Of a stretch of 64,000 nt of DNA, positions 19,039-31,263 are shown in pieces. The stretch covers positions 62,001 through 126,000 of the forward strand of contig KV918936.1 in the NCBI GenBank assembly GCA_002049455.2. Reading direction: 5' to 3'. The notes under the pieces are model-generated. The model was not told the DNA's origin and did no database searches. It saw only the letters and a list, made by a program, of their open reading frames with translations. Made by a program: the position numbers and the translations under genes. Positions within the stretch are counted from its first letter, which is position 1; each line of letters opens with the position of its first letter. The DNA is from Porphyra umbilicalis. Taxonomy: Eukaryota; Rhodophyta; Bangiophyceae; Bangiales; Bangiaceae.

Positions 19039-20499
19039 ATGGCATCGCCGCCCGACATCCCCAAGTCGAACGCGATCGCTAGCGGTATGCCGGCGGGTAC
19101 ATCCGCGGTGACTCGAGCGGTCGCTGCAACAGGGGGATCCGCGGCTGGATCCGGGATTCCCTTCACTCTGCCTCGGCCATTGGAGGACCTCGTGGGCGAA
19201 GCGGTACGCCGAGTCCCGCCGGGGGCCGATGCCTTTCTCCCTCGACGTCACGACGAACGGACGGGATTGGTGAACCAAGATCGTGATCCGGCGACGCCTT
19301 TAGCGATGGCCGATCTGGACACTGCGCTGTCGACGTTCCGCGAGTCGTTATTGGCCGACGTTTCTCGGGTCATCGCGGCGAGCCCCGCGGGCTCTGCTCA
19401 AGATGCCACCCGCCGAGATTCTTCAGTGGACACGCGGAAGAGCCGCAGCAAAGGGAAGTCACGGCGTCATCGTAGTCCCTCGTCGTCATCGTCGTCTTCG
19501 TCTTCCTCGCCGTCGCCGGCGACAACCGACAACGACGACGACCACGTGGGGCGCAAGGAGGGGTCCGGCAAGTTGGCGGTCCTCGAGTGCCCGGACGATC
19601 GCTTCGCGGGCGTCCTGGACTACCGTTCGTACCGCCTACGGAACCGTCACTCGACCTACGGGGCGTCGCAGGCCCGCAAGATGGGACGGACGGCCAAGAA
19701 TATGAAGTTTTTCTTCGGGGGTACCCCGATGTTTATCGGGAAGGAACCCCTCAAGGTCTTCTCGTGGCTGCGGAAGTTCGTCAAGGTATGCGATGACAAC
19801 GACGTGTCCGAGGGGATGGGTTTGTACCTATTTCCCAACTTCCTCGCGGGCGACGCTGAGACGCGGTTCACTCGGAACCTACCGGGGTCGGATATCGCGG
19901 GCGGACGGGGCTCGCTTGGATGCTTTCCCGCGGCGGTCAATTGGCTGTTGTCGATCTACGCGGAGCCGCACGCTTTGGGGCTGGCGCAAGACCAGTTTAG
20001 CCGGGCTGCACTTGTTGACAACGAGGAGGTGAGTGCCTTCGCGGCACGTCTACGGAGCCTCGATGAGCTTTGCGGCAACATCCACTCCGAGGGTACGATG
20101 AAACAGCAGCTGATACAAGGCCTACTGGAGTATCTATGGACGGCTGCCTTCGTGTACAACTCGGCGCAACGAAGCTACCAGCAGATATTGACCTACGAGG
20201 CGGTGAAGTATCGGGCCGCCAAGGACGTCATGGCGTTGGCCAGCCGGGGGTCATCCGGGGGATCATCGCGGAAGGGACAGACGTCGACGGGGCCCCAAGG
20301 CCTCTCGGTGTACCAGCTACACTCCTTGTGGGAGGAGGATGACACGGCGGCGTACGACACGGACGCGGTGCGTCGGCTACCCCGGGGTTCCGCACGGCCG
20401 GAGGTGCGCCCTATGTTCGGTGGTAGGCCCCGACGGGTCCCCCGGTGTGCTACATGTGTTGGACGCGCGGACACTGGGTCCCTGATTGCAAGATTCTGA
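19039..20499 (+). CDS. gag: Gypsy-1 gag
   Basis: The start is taken at MASPPDIPKSN, the first methionine after the leader; the same frame is open further upstream but runs into the leader. A low-complexity Ser-rich and Arg-rich segment (SSSSSSSSSSP) lies near residues 155-165. The retrotransposon gag core carries GKEPLKVFSWLRKF, LAGDAETRF and ALVDNEEVSAFAARLRSL blocks at about residues 235-360. The product would assemble the particle shell. A CCHC knuckle peptide (CYMCWTRGHWVPDC) lies at 20446-20490 in an overlapping frame. Confidence 0.8.
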   Translation: MASPPDIPKSNAIASGMPAGTSAVTRAVAATGGSAAGSGIPFTLPRPLEDLVGEAVRRVPPGADAFLPRRHDERTGLVNQDRDPATPLAMADLDTALSTFRESLLADVSRVIAASPAGSAQDATRRDSSVDTRKSRSKGKSRRHRSPSSSSSSSSSSPSPATTDNDDDHVGRKEGSGKLAVLECPDDRFAGVLDYRSYRLRNRHSTYGASQARKMGRTAKNMKFFFGGTPMFIGKEPLKVFSWLRKFVKVCDDNDVSEGMGLYLFPNFLAGDAETRFTRNLPGSDIAGGRGSLGCFPAAVNWLLSIYAEPHALGLAQDQFSRAALVDNEEVSAFAARLRSLDELCGNIHSEGTMKQQLIQGLLEYLWTAAFVYNSAQRSYQQILTYEAVKYRAAKDVMALASRGSSGGSSRKGQTSTGPQGLSVYQLHSLWEEDDTAAYDTDAVRRLPRGSARPEVRPMFGGRPRRVPRCATCVGRADTGSLIARF

Positions 20500-21561
20500 C
20501 GGACAAACAGCGGGACCTCGTGAATGCCGCGCGGAGCACCTTCCTCCGACAGAGGAACGTGCGGGCGAGCGCCGTCGCTGATCGCACCTCCTTCGTGGTC
20601 CTGGTATGGGACGACCCGTTGAGCGGCGCGGAGTCTACGAGGACGCAAGGGGGGGACGCCCCGCTCGTGGGAACCCCGGCCGAGGGGCGTCGCGGGGCGG
20701 GAAACGCCAAGGGGGGGTGGCATCGCCATCCCCCTTCATCCCTCAACTCCCAGGTCGCCCCCCGCCACGTCACGTTCGCCCCCCGGGGGTACCCGCGACG
20801 TGGCCTGGCCCGGCCCGCTGCTCCTGCAGTCGCGGGCGATATCACCCGCGGTTCAAGAGGACGCTGTTGCTACTACGGAAGGATATTTTGAGATTAGCGC
20901 GTTGTACCAGTTGGCGCCGTGGCAGACCTTCATCCCGACGAGGGCGGTGGTCGACACTGGCGCCGGGCCAAGCGAGATCCGCGCAGATACGTTGCCCGAA
21001 GGGTGGACCGAGAAGGAATCGCGGGAGCCGCCCCGGAACCAAGTGAGTGACGCCTCAGGACAGCTGCTCAAGGTGTACGCGGAGGTGTCGCTGACGATCG
21101 ACGTCGGGGGTGCCGCCATGGAGTATGAGTTCCTCGTGGGCAAGGCACTGTCGGTCCCGCTCATCCTCGGGTGGGACTTCCAGCGCAGCTACGTGGACAC
21201 CATCTCCCCCAAGACGCAGACGATCAAGTGGGACGGCGGTACGTCCACGGTGGCGACGTGGATCTGGACGGGGAACACGCGGCCTGCGCCCCCACGCCGA
21301 GGAAACAAGCCGAAGGCCCAAGCTGGGGCTATCCGGCTTCGGCAAGGGGTAACTGTGTGCCCGCGGTGGATGCAGGCGGTCAAGACGTGCTGCAACGTCG
21401 AGGGAGTCCACCTGGTACGGGAGCGCCCCGTCAAAATGAGCCGACGGAAGGTACTGGTGCACAACGCGGTCGTGGAGTTCTCTCCCAACACCCCGCGGTC
21501 CCTCTACCTGACGAACATCGGGGACGTGCCGGTGCACCTAACAAAGGGGTACGTCAATTAA
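20440..21561 (+). pseudogene. pol: Gypsy-1 nucleocapsid knuckle and aspartic protease
   Basis: A CCHC zinc knuckle lies at about 20446-20490. A retropepsin-like stretch at about 20930-21200 has VVDTGAGPSEIRAD as the active-site loop and a later ILGWDFQRSY block in the position of the ILG motif. The frame continues to 21561 without a recognised domain. It would process the polyprotein. Fossil. Confidence 0.75.
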
Positions 21562-21639
21562 ACCGCGACGGCCTACAATGGACCTCTGCACGTCGTCGAG
21601 GAGGAGGAGGAACCGGGGGCGGTCCTAACAATGGGGGCG

Positions 21640-24600
21640 GATCCTCGTGACAAGACCGACGAGAAGGTCAAGACGTGGCGGCAAGCCGAAGAGAGAATCG
21701 ACGAGGGACAACCTCCACCTCACCCGCCGGACAAGACGTATCCCAACCCGGAGGTCCACTGAGAGGACGTCCCTGACACGCTTCGTGGTGACGTGGACGA
21801 CCTCCTCGAGGAATACAAGGCGCTATGGGCGGGACAGCTCGGCAGGGTCGACGTCACCCCGCACCGGATCGAGGTGACCCCCGGGGCGCAGCCACAACGG
21901 GCCCAACCCTATCGGGCAAGCCATGCTTCGAGGGACATCATTGCCAAGAAGGTGCAACGCCAGCGGGACCTCGGGGTTATCGAGCCCTCGAGTGCCGAGT
22001 GGGTCTGCCCGGTCGTATTGGTCCCGAAACCCGACGTGACCATGCGGTTCTGCGTGGATTACCGCCGACTTGACGAGGTGACGGTGAGGGATGTGTACTC
22101 GTTGCCACGTACGGACGATTGTATTGACTTTCTCGGGGACACCAAGGTGTTTTCGATGCTCGACTGCAACTCGCGGTATTGGCAGATCCCCGTGGCGGAC
22201 GAGGACGTGGACCAGACGACCTTCGTTTGCCTTGAGGGGGCCTACGGCTACATCCGCCGTCCCTTCGGTCTTTCCAACGCCCCGGCGACCTTCCAACGAG
22301 CCATCGACATGACCCTCGAGGGACTCAAGTGGAAGAGCTGCCTCGTGTACCTCGACGACATCATCGTCTTCCCGCAGTCTGCGGGGGGAACACGTGGAGC
22401 ACCTCCGGGAGGTCTCAACGGAGCTGCGCGGCGCGGGTGTCTCCCTCAAGGCCAAGAAGTGCCACTTGTTCCAAGAGGAGGTGGAGCATTTGGGCGATAT
22501 AGTGAGCCGGGGGGAGCTGAAGGTACAAGACAAGAACATCCGCGGACTCAAAGAGACGTGTCTTCCGCGGTGCGAGAAGGACCTACGTAGCTTCCTCGGG
22601 ATGTGTAACGTCTACTGCAGGTTCGTCAAGGACTACGCCCAAGTGGCGCGGCCGTTGGCCGCCATGAAAAGTTCCAAGAGGCTCAACTGGTGTCGGACGC
22701 TGCCCGACGAGTCCTTTGGGGCATTCGAGGAACTCAGAAGGCGACTCACGAAGGCCCCCATCCTCGCCCTGACGAGGCAAAAAGGGACCTACACGTTGGA
22801 CACGGACGCAAGCGCGGGGCAGGACGGCACGGGCCTTCTACAGGAGCAACCCTACCAGTCCACACGGCCCGTGGGCTGTTGCAGCCGCTCCCTCAACGCG
22901 GCGGAGCTGAACTACAGCACGTCGGAGCGGGAGTGCCTCGCGGTTGGGTAGGCGTGCCTTCTTCTCCGCCCCTACGTCGAAGCAATCCGCTTCATTGTAC
23001 GCTCGGACCACGCGGCGCTCAAGTGGATGCTGCATATGGACGGGGCTCACGGGAGGCTGGCGCGGTGGCGGTTGCGACTGGCGGAGTTCGATGACGTGGT
23101 ACAGACGCGCCCCGGGGCGTCACACCACGCGGTAGACATGATGTCACGCATCTCGACACCCGCTGGAGACGAGGGGGCGGTACCCGACGCGGTACCGTGT
23201 TTGGCTTTGCGCCACTCGTCGGCCGCGTGGCCATTGCCGCCAAAGACCAAGGGGGGCCTTCTCGGTCCCCTGACGCTCGCCGAGCTCCTCGAGGGGCAGG
23301 CGGAGGGCGGACGGTGAAAGGAGGTCCGCGGGCCGATGGATGACAAGGACAAGTTGCGGTTCCAAGAGGATCCGAATAGCCTGTCGGTGCGCACTGCGCC
23401 GCTGGACGGGGCCGCGCAAGTCTACGTGCTGACCCACATGCGCTACGGGTTGATGATGCGGGGGCAATACCCTCTGCAAGCCGGGCACCCGGGGGCGAAC
23501 AAGATGTACACGTCGATGCGACGGTGATTTTATTGGGAATCAATGGTGGTGGACGTCTACGCCTTTGTAGCCAACTGCACGCAGTGCGCGAGGAACTGCG
23601 TCGGCAAGCAACGCAAGACAAACAACATCAAGACCTTCCCCCCGAAGAAACCGCTGACGGATCTGTGTATGGACCTGCTTGGCCCCCTCCCCCGGTCGGC
23701 GGCGTGAGACGAACATCTGTTGGTCATGGTGGATCGTTTCTCAAAGATGAAGCGGGCCGTCCCCCTTGAGCGGATCGACGCGGAAACCATCGCGGCAGCC
23801 TTCTTGGACCGCTGGGTGGCGGCATTTGGACCCTCGGCGACGGTGCTGTCGGACAGTGGCCCTCATTTCAGCTCCACGTTCTTCCAAGGGGTTTACTCGC
23901 TCCTCGGGGTCTCTAACCTGTGCTTCACGACGTACCACCGGCAGACGAACGGGCAAGTGGAACGGTACAACGGGACCATCGTGGGCCAGTTGCGGACGTA
24001 CGTCGAGGACCACCAAGACCGATGGGACGAGTTGGTGTCGATGCTGACGTTGGCCTTTCGACAGCCGACCGCAGCAGAGCACTGAGGTGGCGCCCCTCGA
24101 GTTCGTTACCCCCGACCGTGTACGAAGGCTCTCCGTGGAACGCCTTGCAGGCTCCCCGGCAACCGAGGAGACGGACGGCAGCCCACGAGCCGTCCGCAAG
24201 GGCATCCGAGAGCGGTTGCGGAGCCTCATCCACAAGGTGCGGAAGTCCGTCACGCTGGCACAGCGGCGGTACAAGAGGAACAACGACGCCCTCGTACGAC
24301 CGGTCAACAAGGACGTCCACGCGGGGGACTGGGTGTTCGTCGATGGCCACGCGCGAACCAAGTATAAGCTCGAGACCCGCGCGGCCGGGCCATACAAGGT
24401 GTTGTCCCGCGGGGAGCGCACGTTCTCGTTGGACATCGACGGGTACCCTGAGACGGTGAGCAGTGACCACGTGGCGGCGGCCCTGGGCCCGCCGCGGGAT
24501 CCGCAGACGCTCCTGCACAACCTCGGGATACCCCAAGACATTGTGGTCCCCGAGGGGCGTCAACAAACGGGCAAGGAGTTCGTCTGGGAGGCCTTTGTGG

Positions 24601-24839
24601 GCCACGAAGTCGCTGACGATGGTATGCTACGCCTGTGGACCCACTGGTGCGGGTACCACCCCGAGGAGGACACCCTCGAGTTGGTCAGTCGGTTCGACCT
24701 ACGAAAGGTGCACCAGTACATGCGGCGTGTGGGCCTACGAGTGGAAGAAGCCGGGTCGGTCGTCGACTTTCTCGCCTTAAACAATTCCCATGCGGGACAC
24801 GTGGTTTTCAAGTCTTGCATCGTCGCCGAATTTCGTTAA
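21640..24839 (+). pseudogene. pol: Gypsy-1 RT, RNase H, integrase and chromodomain
   Basis: RT blocks: RFCVDYRRLDEVT (near 22040), FSMLDCNSRYWQIPV, FGLSNAPATFQRAI and VYLDDIIVF (near 22350). RNase H: LDTDASAGQDGTG, SRSLNAAELNYSTSERECLA and RSDHAALKWML (22790-23160). Integrase zinc region: HPGANKMY and CTQCAR (23480-23600). Core: MVDRFSKMKRAV, LSDSGPHFSSTFF and NGQVERYN (23720-23990). The C-terminal peptide at about 24590-24740 (FVGHEVADDGMLRLWTHWCG, then HPEEDTLELV) has the chromodomain pattern. Fossil with several breaks. Confidence 0.88.
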
Positions 24840-25156
24840 CCCCATGTGTCCCTGTCGGAGCCACGTGGCCGTGGTGGTGACCATCACTGTCGCACGGCGG
24901 GATTGTGGCACTCCCCGTGGCCCTGGATTCGGGCCAAATCATTCGGCCATCGTGGACGTGTCCGGAGGGGGCGGATCGGGCAGGCTGGCCTGTGCGGATC
25001 AGTCAGGAGGCGGATCGCAAGGTGGGATCGGGATTAGGTTCGGGGTACGAGGGGCGCTCTCGTGAGGGGTATGCAAATGACCTACGCGGGGTTTAATGGT
25101 CGCTGACGTGCCCACCGGCGCCGTCGACGCAACGACACCTTCTACACTCTGAACTA

Positions 25157-26050
25157 CTACAACCCAGTGAGGTGGTCCCCTCTCTCCCGTCGTGTTTCAT
25201 CCTCCCCTTGTTCATCGGCGCCTCGAGGCGGGCCCACTAGATACAGACGATGGCCCCCGGGGTTTGCCGTCCCGCGTGGAGGTCGTAGGTCGCTTCTGCA
25301 AGGACCCACGGGAGCTCCGCCATGCTGCCGTATGGGACCTCCACCCCGCAGCACCACGCGGGAGTCGACAGGTTCAAGCGCGAGCGGGTCGCCGTGGCAC
25401 AACTTAGGTACTCCGCTCGATGACGGGCTACGAGGTGGCCTGTGAGCCCGCCCCGGTGGTGGTTGCGGGCGGTCGTCTACCGTACCGTCGTGGTGTCTTC
25501 CTTGTCGAATGCCCCGATGGACGGGCGAGACATCAAGATGTTGACGAAGATCGGCACCAACGGCGAGTCCCCGGGGGCGTCGTCCATGACGCCGTCGTGA
25601 AAACGACAAAAAGCCCCACCTAGCGGCTACGCCGCACCACAGCGATGAACGAGGCTCAGTCGTCGAACGACGGTACGAGGGCGTGCGGCCTGGCCGCATT
25701 GTGCTTGGCGAGCGGGTTGGCGGGGCGCGCAGATGCCCCGGAACGTCGCGCGGGCCAACTGTCCGCTTCGCCCGTGCGGGCCTTCTCGCGCTCTCACGCC
25801 GGCGCCCACGTCGACGATCCGGACAACACGGGTAGTGGGCCCACGGCGGTGGAGGAAGCCATCTCCTCTTCTTTACGGCTATCGAGGAGGACGACGCAGA
25901 CGCGGACCTCTTACTGTCGGGGGAGGCCGCCGGTTGCTCGGTCCGACGAGGGTGGTGGGGGCAACCGCGCGGTCGAGAAGAAGGGGGGGGAAAGGGGACA
26001 CCCCAAGGGCTAACAAAAGGGAGAAGCAAGAAGCGACAGGCACCACGGGG
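25157..26050 (-). pseudogene. Gypsy-1 antisense accessory frame, decayed
   Basis: Between pol and the 3' LTR. The DNA aligns with the antisense frame of Gypsy-3: the blocks around 25310-25560 match 52380-52610, and the minus-strand peptide RPHALVPSF near 25680 matches MPHALVSSLDD. The Gypsy-1 version is shorter and no longer a clean frame. It is evidence that the antisense segment is part of the element family rather than a chance frame. Confidence 0.55.
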
Positions 26051-26462
26051 GGGGGGGTGGACGGCACGTTGAGTTTTGGAAGGAGGAACGAGACGGCGAG
26101 CACAACATCCCAGCCAGCGCGGATGGGTTACGTCGCGGGGACGTGAGGGGGAGTCGCGGAGTTGCACGTGGTGGGGGGGTGACACCGGGGTGTGCATGTG
26201 GGCCCACGGGGAGGGGTGTGGCCAACGTGCGTCACGGGGGGTGTGGGGGCCGCGAGACACCGGTGCGGGCCGCACGCCACGCCACGCCGGTGTGGCGTGG
26301 GGCCGATCCAGTCCGCGGACCGACCTCGACAACCCCTCTGGGGCGAGGATCGGGGCAGGCGGGGGGGGGTGGCGGTTGTGGCCGGCACCCGGCCAGGGGG
26401 CCGGGCCGGAACCCCCTCCTCAGGGGTCGTCGCGGGACGGGCAAGGACGCCACGTCACGCAA

Positions 26463-26471
26463 CGAGGGGGC
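26463..26471 (+). other. Gypsy-1 polypurine tract (approximate)
   Basis: A CGAGGGGGC run directly before the 3' LTR; the same ACGAGGGGGCTGT junction precedes the Gypsy-3 LTR at 53516. Confidence 0.6.
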
Positions 26472-26473
26472 TG

Positions 26474-26971
26474 TGTGGCGGTCGAGGGTCGCACAGTTGG
26501 AAGGGGCTTGGCCCCTCAGCTGTGGACAGCACACCCCCGGGTGCCGTCCCAAAATATCCCGATCCGGGCCAGCAAGGGAATGATCTGTCCAGATCTCGGG
26601 GAGATCGGATTCGGTCGGGGGCAGGGCTTTTCCCCAGTGGTTTTCCCAACCCCCCTACTACTTGTTTGAACTTTTCGCTTTGGAGGGATTTATCGGTTTG
26701 GCGCATTTGGGGTGGCTACTTTGGCCACCGGCGGTCGGGTTGGGGAGGGGTTTATTGACAGCGAGGACGTTGTCCCCGTCGCCGTTTGATAAAACCAACT
26801 GTGCTTTGGACTACGGTTCCCCCCTGGGCTTTGCCGTGATCCTCTCCTTCCGTTGGGGCGAGGCTGGGCTGTGAGTCGATTTCCGGGGCAGTTCCTTCGA
26901 CGGGCCGAGCTGATCAAGGGGTCACTTCGGCCAGACGACGAACCATCGTGGTGGTGCTTAGAACCGCTACA
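26474..26971 (+). repeat. Gypsy-1 3' LTR
   Basis: 498 bp, from TGTGGCGGTCGAGG to AACCGCTACA. Same length and nearly same sequence as 18398-18895. Confidence 0.93.
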
Positions 26972-26976
26972 GAGTC
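26972..26976 (+). repeat. Target-site duplication of Gypsy-1, right copy (GAGTC)
   Basis: GAGTC directly after the right LTR; Gypsy-2 RT sequence resumes here on the minus strand. Confidence 0.95.
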
Positions 26977-28240
26977 GCGTATTGTGCGCTCGTTCAACTG
27001 CCGATAGTCGATGCAGAACCGAGGACTCCCGTCGGGTTTCGGGATGAGTACCACCGGGCTAGCCCGTTCACTCTTGATGGGCTCTATGCCTTCGAGCTTG
27101 AGGATTCGGTCGACTTGGGCCTTGATGAGTTCCCCAGTTCGAGGACCCATCCGGTAGGAGTTGAGCCGGACGGGCTTGGAGCCCGGCTTCAACCCGATCC
27201 GGTGCTTCGTGGCCTTGATGGATGCCAAGTGCCCACCTCAAAAGGGCTCTGTGCTTCTCCAGTAGGGCGAGCACTCGAGGCCGCATTCACTCGGGCACGT
27301 TTGACGTATAACCGCGGGGTTCATTCACGGGGTCTCTCGCGTCAGGCGCGTTGGTCGGACTGGGACTGAGTGCGGCTTAGTTCTCTCGGAATATGGCGGC
27401 TACCGTACCGGAGTAGGCCGTCATATGTCCTTGAACCATGCTCTTGGGGAGTCGCTTACTAGTATTCCCCGTATGGGTTACCTTCACCCACCCTTTATGG
27501 TTGGCGGTGCAGCACATGGTGCCAGTTGCAACACGCACGCGGTGGCGCTCATCTATTCAATGACGCTGAGTGATGACCCCATTTCCTTGGAATAACGTCT
27601 GTACTGGGACGTATCCCCGGGACCGCTGGGGTAGGACCACCTCATGTGCCAGGCGCAACTTGGTGTCCGCCTCATTAGCGGCACCAGCCTTGCTGGGTTG
27701 GTCCGCCCTTGCATACGAGACCGTCTTACCTCAACGGAGGATGTGGACCTGACATCCGCTTCGTTACAGGATGTACCCCTTGGGCCCGCAAATGTTGGGG
27801 ACATGGACGTCAGTGTAGTCGGTCCCTAGAAGTAGAGCGACCGACATGCCACGCACTACCCCACACGTGACTGGGGTGTAGTAAGTGAGGACTCGCACCG
27901 TAAGAGTCACGGTACCCGTGACGGGAAGGAGTACCCCATTCACGTCACACAACTGGGCGGTTGGCGCGTCTAAGGGAGCCACCTTCATCCCCGGGGGGAG
28001 TAGCGATTCCCGTACTACGGAGACGCACGACCCCGTGTCGACTATGACGCGGAGGGCTAACTCACGCTCCGCGTCTAGCCTCACGCTACTGGCAACCTGG
28101 TAGTTGGACCCCGTCAGGACGGCCGCCACATTCTGGCCGCCTACCCCCTTCGGAAGGGGTGCGTCCCGAGGGTGGATCCCCTTGGGTCGGGAAAGGATGC
28201 GTACTGGCATCACATCCACGTCCCGGGTTGGGTCCACCGG
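26977..28240 (-). pseudogene. pol: Gypsy-2 protease and first part of reverse transcriptase
   Basis: Minus strand. A retropepsin-like region at about 28240-27764 has VIVDTGSCVSVVRESL and ALLLGTDYTDV. The RT entry at about 27228-26980 has SERASPVVLIPKPDGSPRFC and IDYRQLNERTIRD. Order and motifs are Ty3/gypsy. The middle stretch (27250-27760) shows only weak similarity. Fossil. Confidence 0.8.
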
Positions 28241-28368
28241 TTACCGCGGGGGGGGTCCAACACCGGTGGTTTTTCGTTTCCCTCCTCGGACTCAGAGGAT
28301 GTGGCGGGTCCGCACTCGGGCTCGGTCTGCGGTTCCCCCTTCTCAAGCGGCGTCGACTCCTCGCCGCT

Positions 28369-29161
28369 TTAGCTGGAGTCCTCGTGGGGAGTGGCAACGG
28401 CTACTCGCCGGCCCACTCGTTCGGTATCACGAGAGCCCAAGGATGTCCCGAGAGGGGACCACCGACTGGCTATGGCCAGTCGGTCGCGTAGGCGTGCGTC
28501 CGAGTCGGGGCACACGTCGGCCCGATGCCGCACCGTGCCAGACTGCCAGCCAGGGTACTCTTCCGTTCGGGGTTTTGGTCGGAAAGGCTCTTCCGTCGGT
28601 CGGGGTCGGTAGCGCGGGTTGTCTCCGCCCCCGGGTGTCGAGCCGCCCGGGGCCATGGGTCGGGACACATCGTACTGAGGGCCCGGAGTTAGGGCACGTA
28701 CGGCCCGGACGGCCCGTACGGGGGCGTCTCGCTGCTGGTCACCCTGTTTTTCCCCAGTGACGCGGGGAAGAGCGGCCGCCCGAGCTTGCCGCCGGAGCCG
28801 GGCCTCCTCCGAGAGCGCTTCTTGCTCCTTGGTCCGCTTCTTCAGCTGCTCAAGTCGTAGCCAGCGGTATTCATCGCCCTTAGTCTGGGCGACGCGAGCC
28901 AGCTCCGCCATGGTCATGCCGGGGGTTGTTTCGCTCGCGCTCAGTGGCGCGCGCCGCGCGGTGCACACCTTCCATAAAGCGCCTCTTGAGAGCGCCCTCC
29001 CCGTACATGAACCGGCACTCGGTGTTGAGGCGGCGGAAGCGCTTTGCAAAGGACAACTCGTCCTCGTCATTCCGTTGAACCGTGACGTTAAGGGTCTCGA
29101 TCAGAGTAACCACTGAGGCCTCGTCGACGTGACGCCGGAGCATGCAGTTGATGAGCTTCAA
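28369..29161 (-). pseudogene. gag: Gypsy-2 gag, C-terminal part
   Basis: Minus-strand frames with RNDEDELSFAKRFRRLN, typical of gypsy gag, then a charged helical stretch (EYRWLRLEQLKKRTKEQEAL) and a basic Pro/Gly-rich tail. The rest of gag lies beyond the hAT-like insertion. No clear CCHC knuckle is seen. Fossil. Confidence 0.65.
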
Positions 29162-29169
29162 ATAGGAAG
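29162..29169. repeat. Target-site duplication of the hAT-like element, left
   Basis: ATAGGAAG, matching GTAGGAAG at 31380-31387 in 7 of 8 positions. Confidence 0.8.
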
Positions 29170-29801
29170 CAGGGGTTGTCAGGATATGGTTTTTGGGCCG
29201 TAATAAGATACGGATACACGCCGATCCTTCGTATCTGATTACGGATACCTCCCTCAGCTGAGATCCGGATCAAGATATCTGCCTCCGGAACCGGATATTT
29301 CAGTAAATTATATTCGTATCAGAATACGATTATTGGATCCGAAAGTTATCCCCCAAGTCCGACGAACAGCTCAATTAGTGCCCAAGGAAAGCGCCATCCA
29401 GCCGTTATTCGAGTGCTAAATGGTCGTCAGGACGACTTGAAACCCACACTTGATTTCAACGCCCCAACGGGCGTCGTCGTGGCGGTTACCCGCCGTTTGT
29501 GTAAAAGGACGTCAGAATGACCATTTTATATCTCTTGTTATACTCTGACAACCACGCAATCGGGTCGAGTCGCGTGATTGAACGGTTTCACCCGGGTCGG
29601 GCTGGATCGCCGCTTGTCGCTGACAAATCTTTGGACATTAATCCACCGATTGTCGGCACGCGAAAAGGGAGGTCAACTGTGTTTAACTACAAATTTACAG
29701 GTGCGGGAAGCCTCATAACTGTATATATCCCTGTATCCTGACTCTCATATCGGGGATACGGATCCGATAAAATCTCACAATTTCTGTCGGTCATGAGAGA
29801 T

Positions 29802-29850
29802 ATATTGCAGACCGCCCAATTTTGGCCGATCCGAACAGGAACACAAGCAC
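29802..29850. repeat. Internal inverted repeat of the hAT-like element, left arm
   Basis: ATTGCAGACCGCCCAATTTT and the following GGCCGATCCGAACA occur in inverted form at 31217-31263. The arm lies about 630 bp from the left end but only about 115 bp from the right end. Confidence 0.75.
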
Positions 29851-30171
29851 AAGGGGAACGAGAACAAGAGTGCGAAGTACGGACTGACAGCCTTTAAGGA
29901 CCAAATCACAGTACATCTCAGGCTCTATTTTTGGAAACATCTGAGTGAGAATAGAGCTGTCAGAGAATTGATGAACGGGGGGCTGCCCTGGCTCCCCTTC
30001 TACGGGTGATTTGGTCCGAACATGACTCGAAAATATCTGAAGGTCGCACAAGGTGCACCGCACTATTGTCGCAGTGCACGTCTCTCAAGCGATTCTGCCT
30101 GGATCTGACCTGTCTTGCAGAACTTCGGGGCCCCGGAGCCCGCATCTGATGCGGATCCGAGGCGGAACGCC

Positions 30172-30213
30172 CGAGAAACGACGAGAAACGACGAGAAACG
30201 AAGGGAAACGACG
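30172..30213. repeat. 10-bp tandem repeat (CGAGAAACGA)
   Basis: About four copies of CGAGAAACGA, the last one diverged, inside the hAT-like element. Confidence 0.85.
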
Positions 30214-31216
30214 GGACTGCGAGGGGGCCCGAATGACCTGGGTCGGGCCGCAGCACACGCCGACTGTCGGAAGGGGACTCTCTTTACAGCTCCACACCTG
30301 CTGATTGGCTGGGACGCAAGATCCTTGCACATTTAACTCGGTCGCTGATTGGCTGTCCGTTGCTGCTCGCGCGATGTCGTCTTCGTCTTTGCCGCGCTGC
30401 TGTCCCCCCCCCCCAAGTGGCGCAACAGTTGGGATCATTGCTCACGCCCCGGCAAAAGAGGGGGAGAGAGTAGCCTCGTAGCGGGAGAGTGACCAAAGAG
30501 GGGAAAAAAAGACGGCGCGTCTGCCTGTGTTGTTTTTGAGTGCGATCCATTGCATGCGCAGATTTGACTCTTCACGCCCTCCCACCCCCACCGCTGCTGT
30601 CCACGCCGCCCGCCAGAACCCCCCACTGCGCGTGAACCAGAATGCCCCATGTTTCCCAGACGCGCCTACATGGACAGCGGACACAAACAAGGAAGGGGGG
30701 GGGGCACATGGACGACTCCAGCAGAGAGTACAGGCTGATGACACATCATGTTCACCACCGATGTCGCGCGCTACAGGGAAGGGGCCAACATTTACAACAA
30801 AAGCACACAGAGACAAGCAGCACAGCATCAACGATCGCGCCTGCCGCCATGCAATGAGCACCCGTGCGCCCCCCCCCCCCCTCCCCGCCCCCCCCCGAAG
30901 AGAGAAGCGGACCCCCTGGATTGTGCGCGAACGACGCATACCCCGTGAGACACCCTGTCCCAGCAAAAGGGCGACTGCTGCCCGCGATCGGCGCAGCGAC
31001 AGGGGCGCCGGCGATAGTGGCGGGCGGGGGCAAGCGGGGGGGGGGGTGGGGGGGTGCGGCGCAGCTGTCGGCACGACGGCGGCCGGGTCCCCGACCGCCG
31101 GCTCTTGTACCGGCTCCAGATTCAATTTAATTTACTCGCCGACTTGCTGTGAAGCATGCCTGGATAAACTGCGATATAAGTGCGGAGTTATCAAAAATGT
31201 TTGAAAACACATGAGT

Positions 31217-31263
31217 GCTCGTGCTCTTGTTCGGATCGGCCAAAGTTGGGCGGTCTGCAATAT
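31217..31263. repeat. Internal inverted repeat of the hAT-like element, right arm
   Basis: Reverse complement of 29802-29850 with a few differences (TGTTCGGATCGGCC, then AAAGTTGGGCGGTCTGCAAT). Confidence 0.75.

Larger units (their letters stand above)
18398..26971 (+). mobile_element. Gypsy-1: Ty3/gypsy chromovirus nested in Gypsy-2
   Basis: An 8574-bp element with 498-bp LTRs, a primer-binding site, gag, zinc knuckle, protease, RT, RNase H, integrase with chromodomain, an antisense 3' region, a purine tract and 5-bp target duplications. The LTRs differ at about 10 of 498 positions by eye (about 2%), mostly within the first 70 bp. The insertion is therefore young, yet the coding part is broken with several breaks (roughly eight). 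It may have been moved as a defective copy by a helper element. Confidence 0.93.

Noticed and set aside
27068-27369. Separate plus-strand gene
   Set aside because: Shadow of the Gypsy-2 RT start on the minus strand.
30527-31204. Plus-strand 225-codon frame inside the hAT-like element as its transposase
   Set aside because: No hAT dimerisation or catalytic motifs, low complexity, and overlapping open frames on the other strand.
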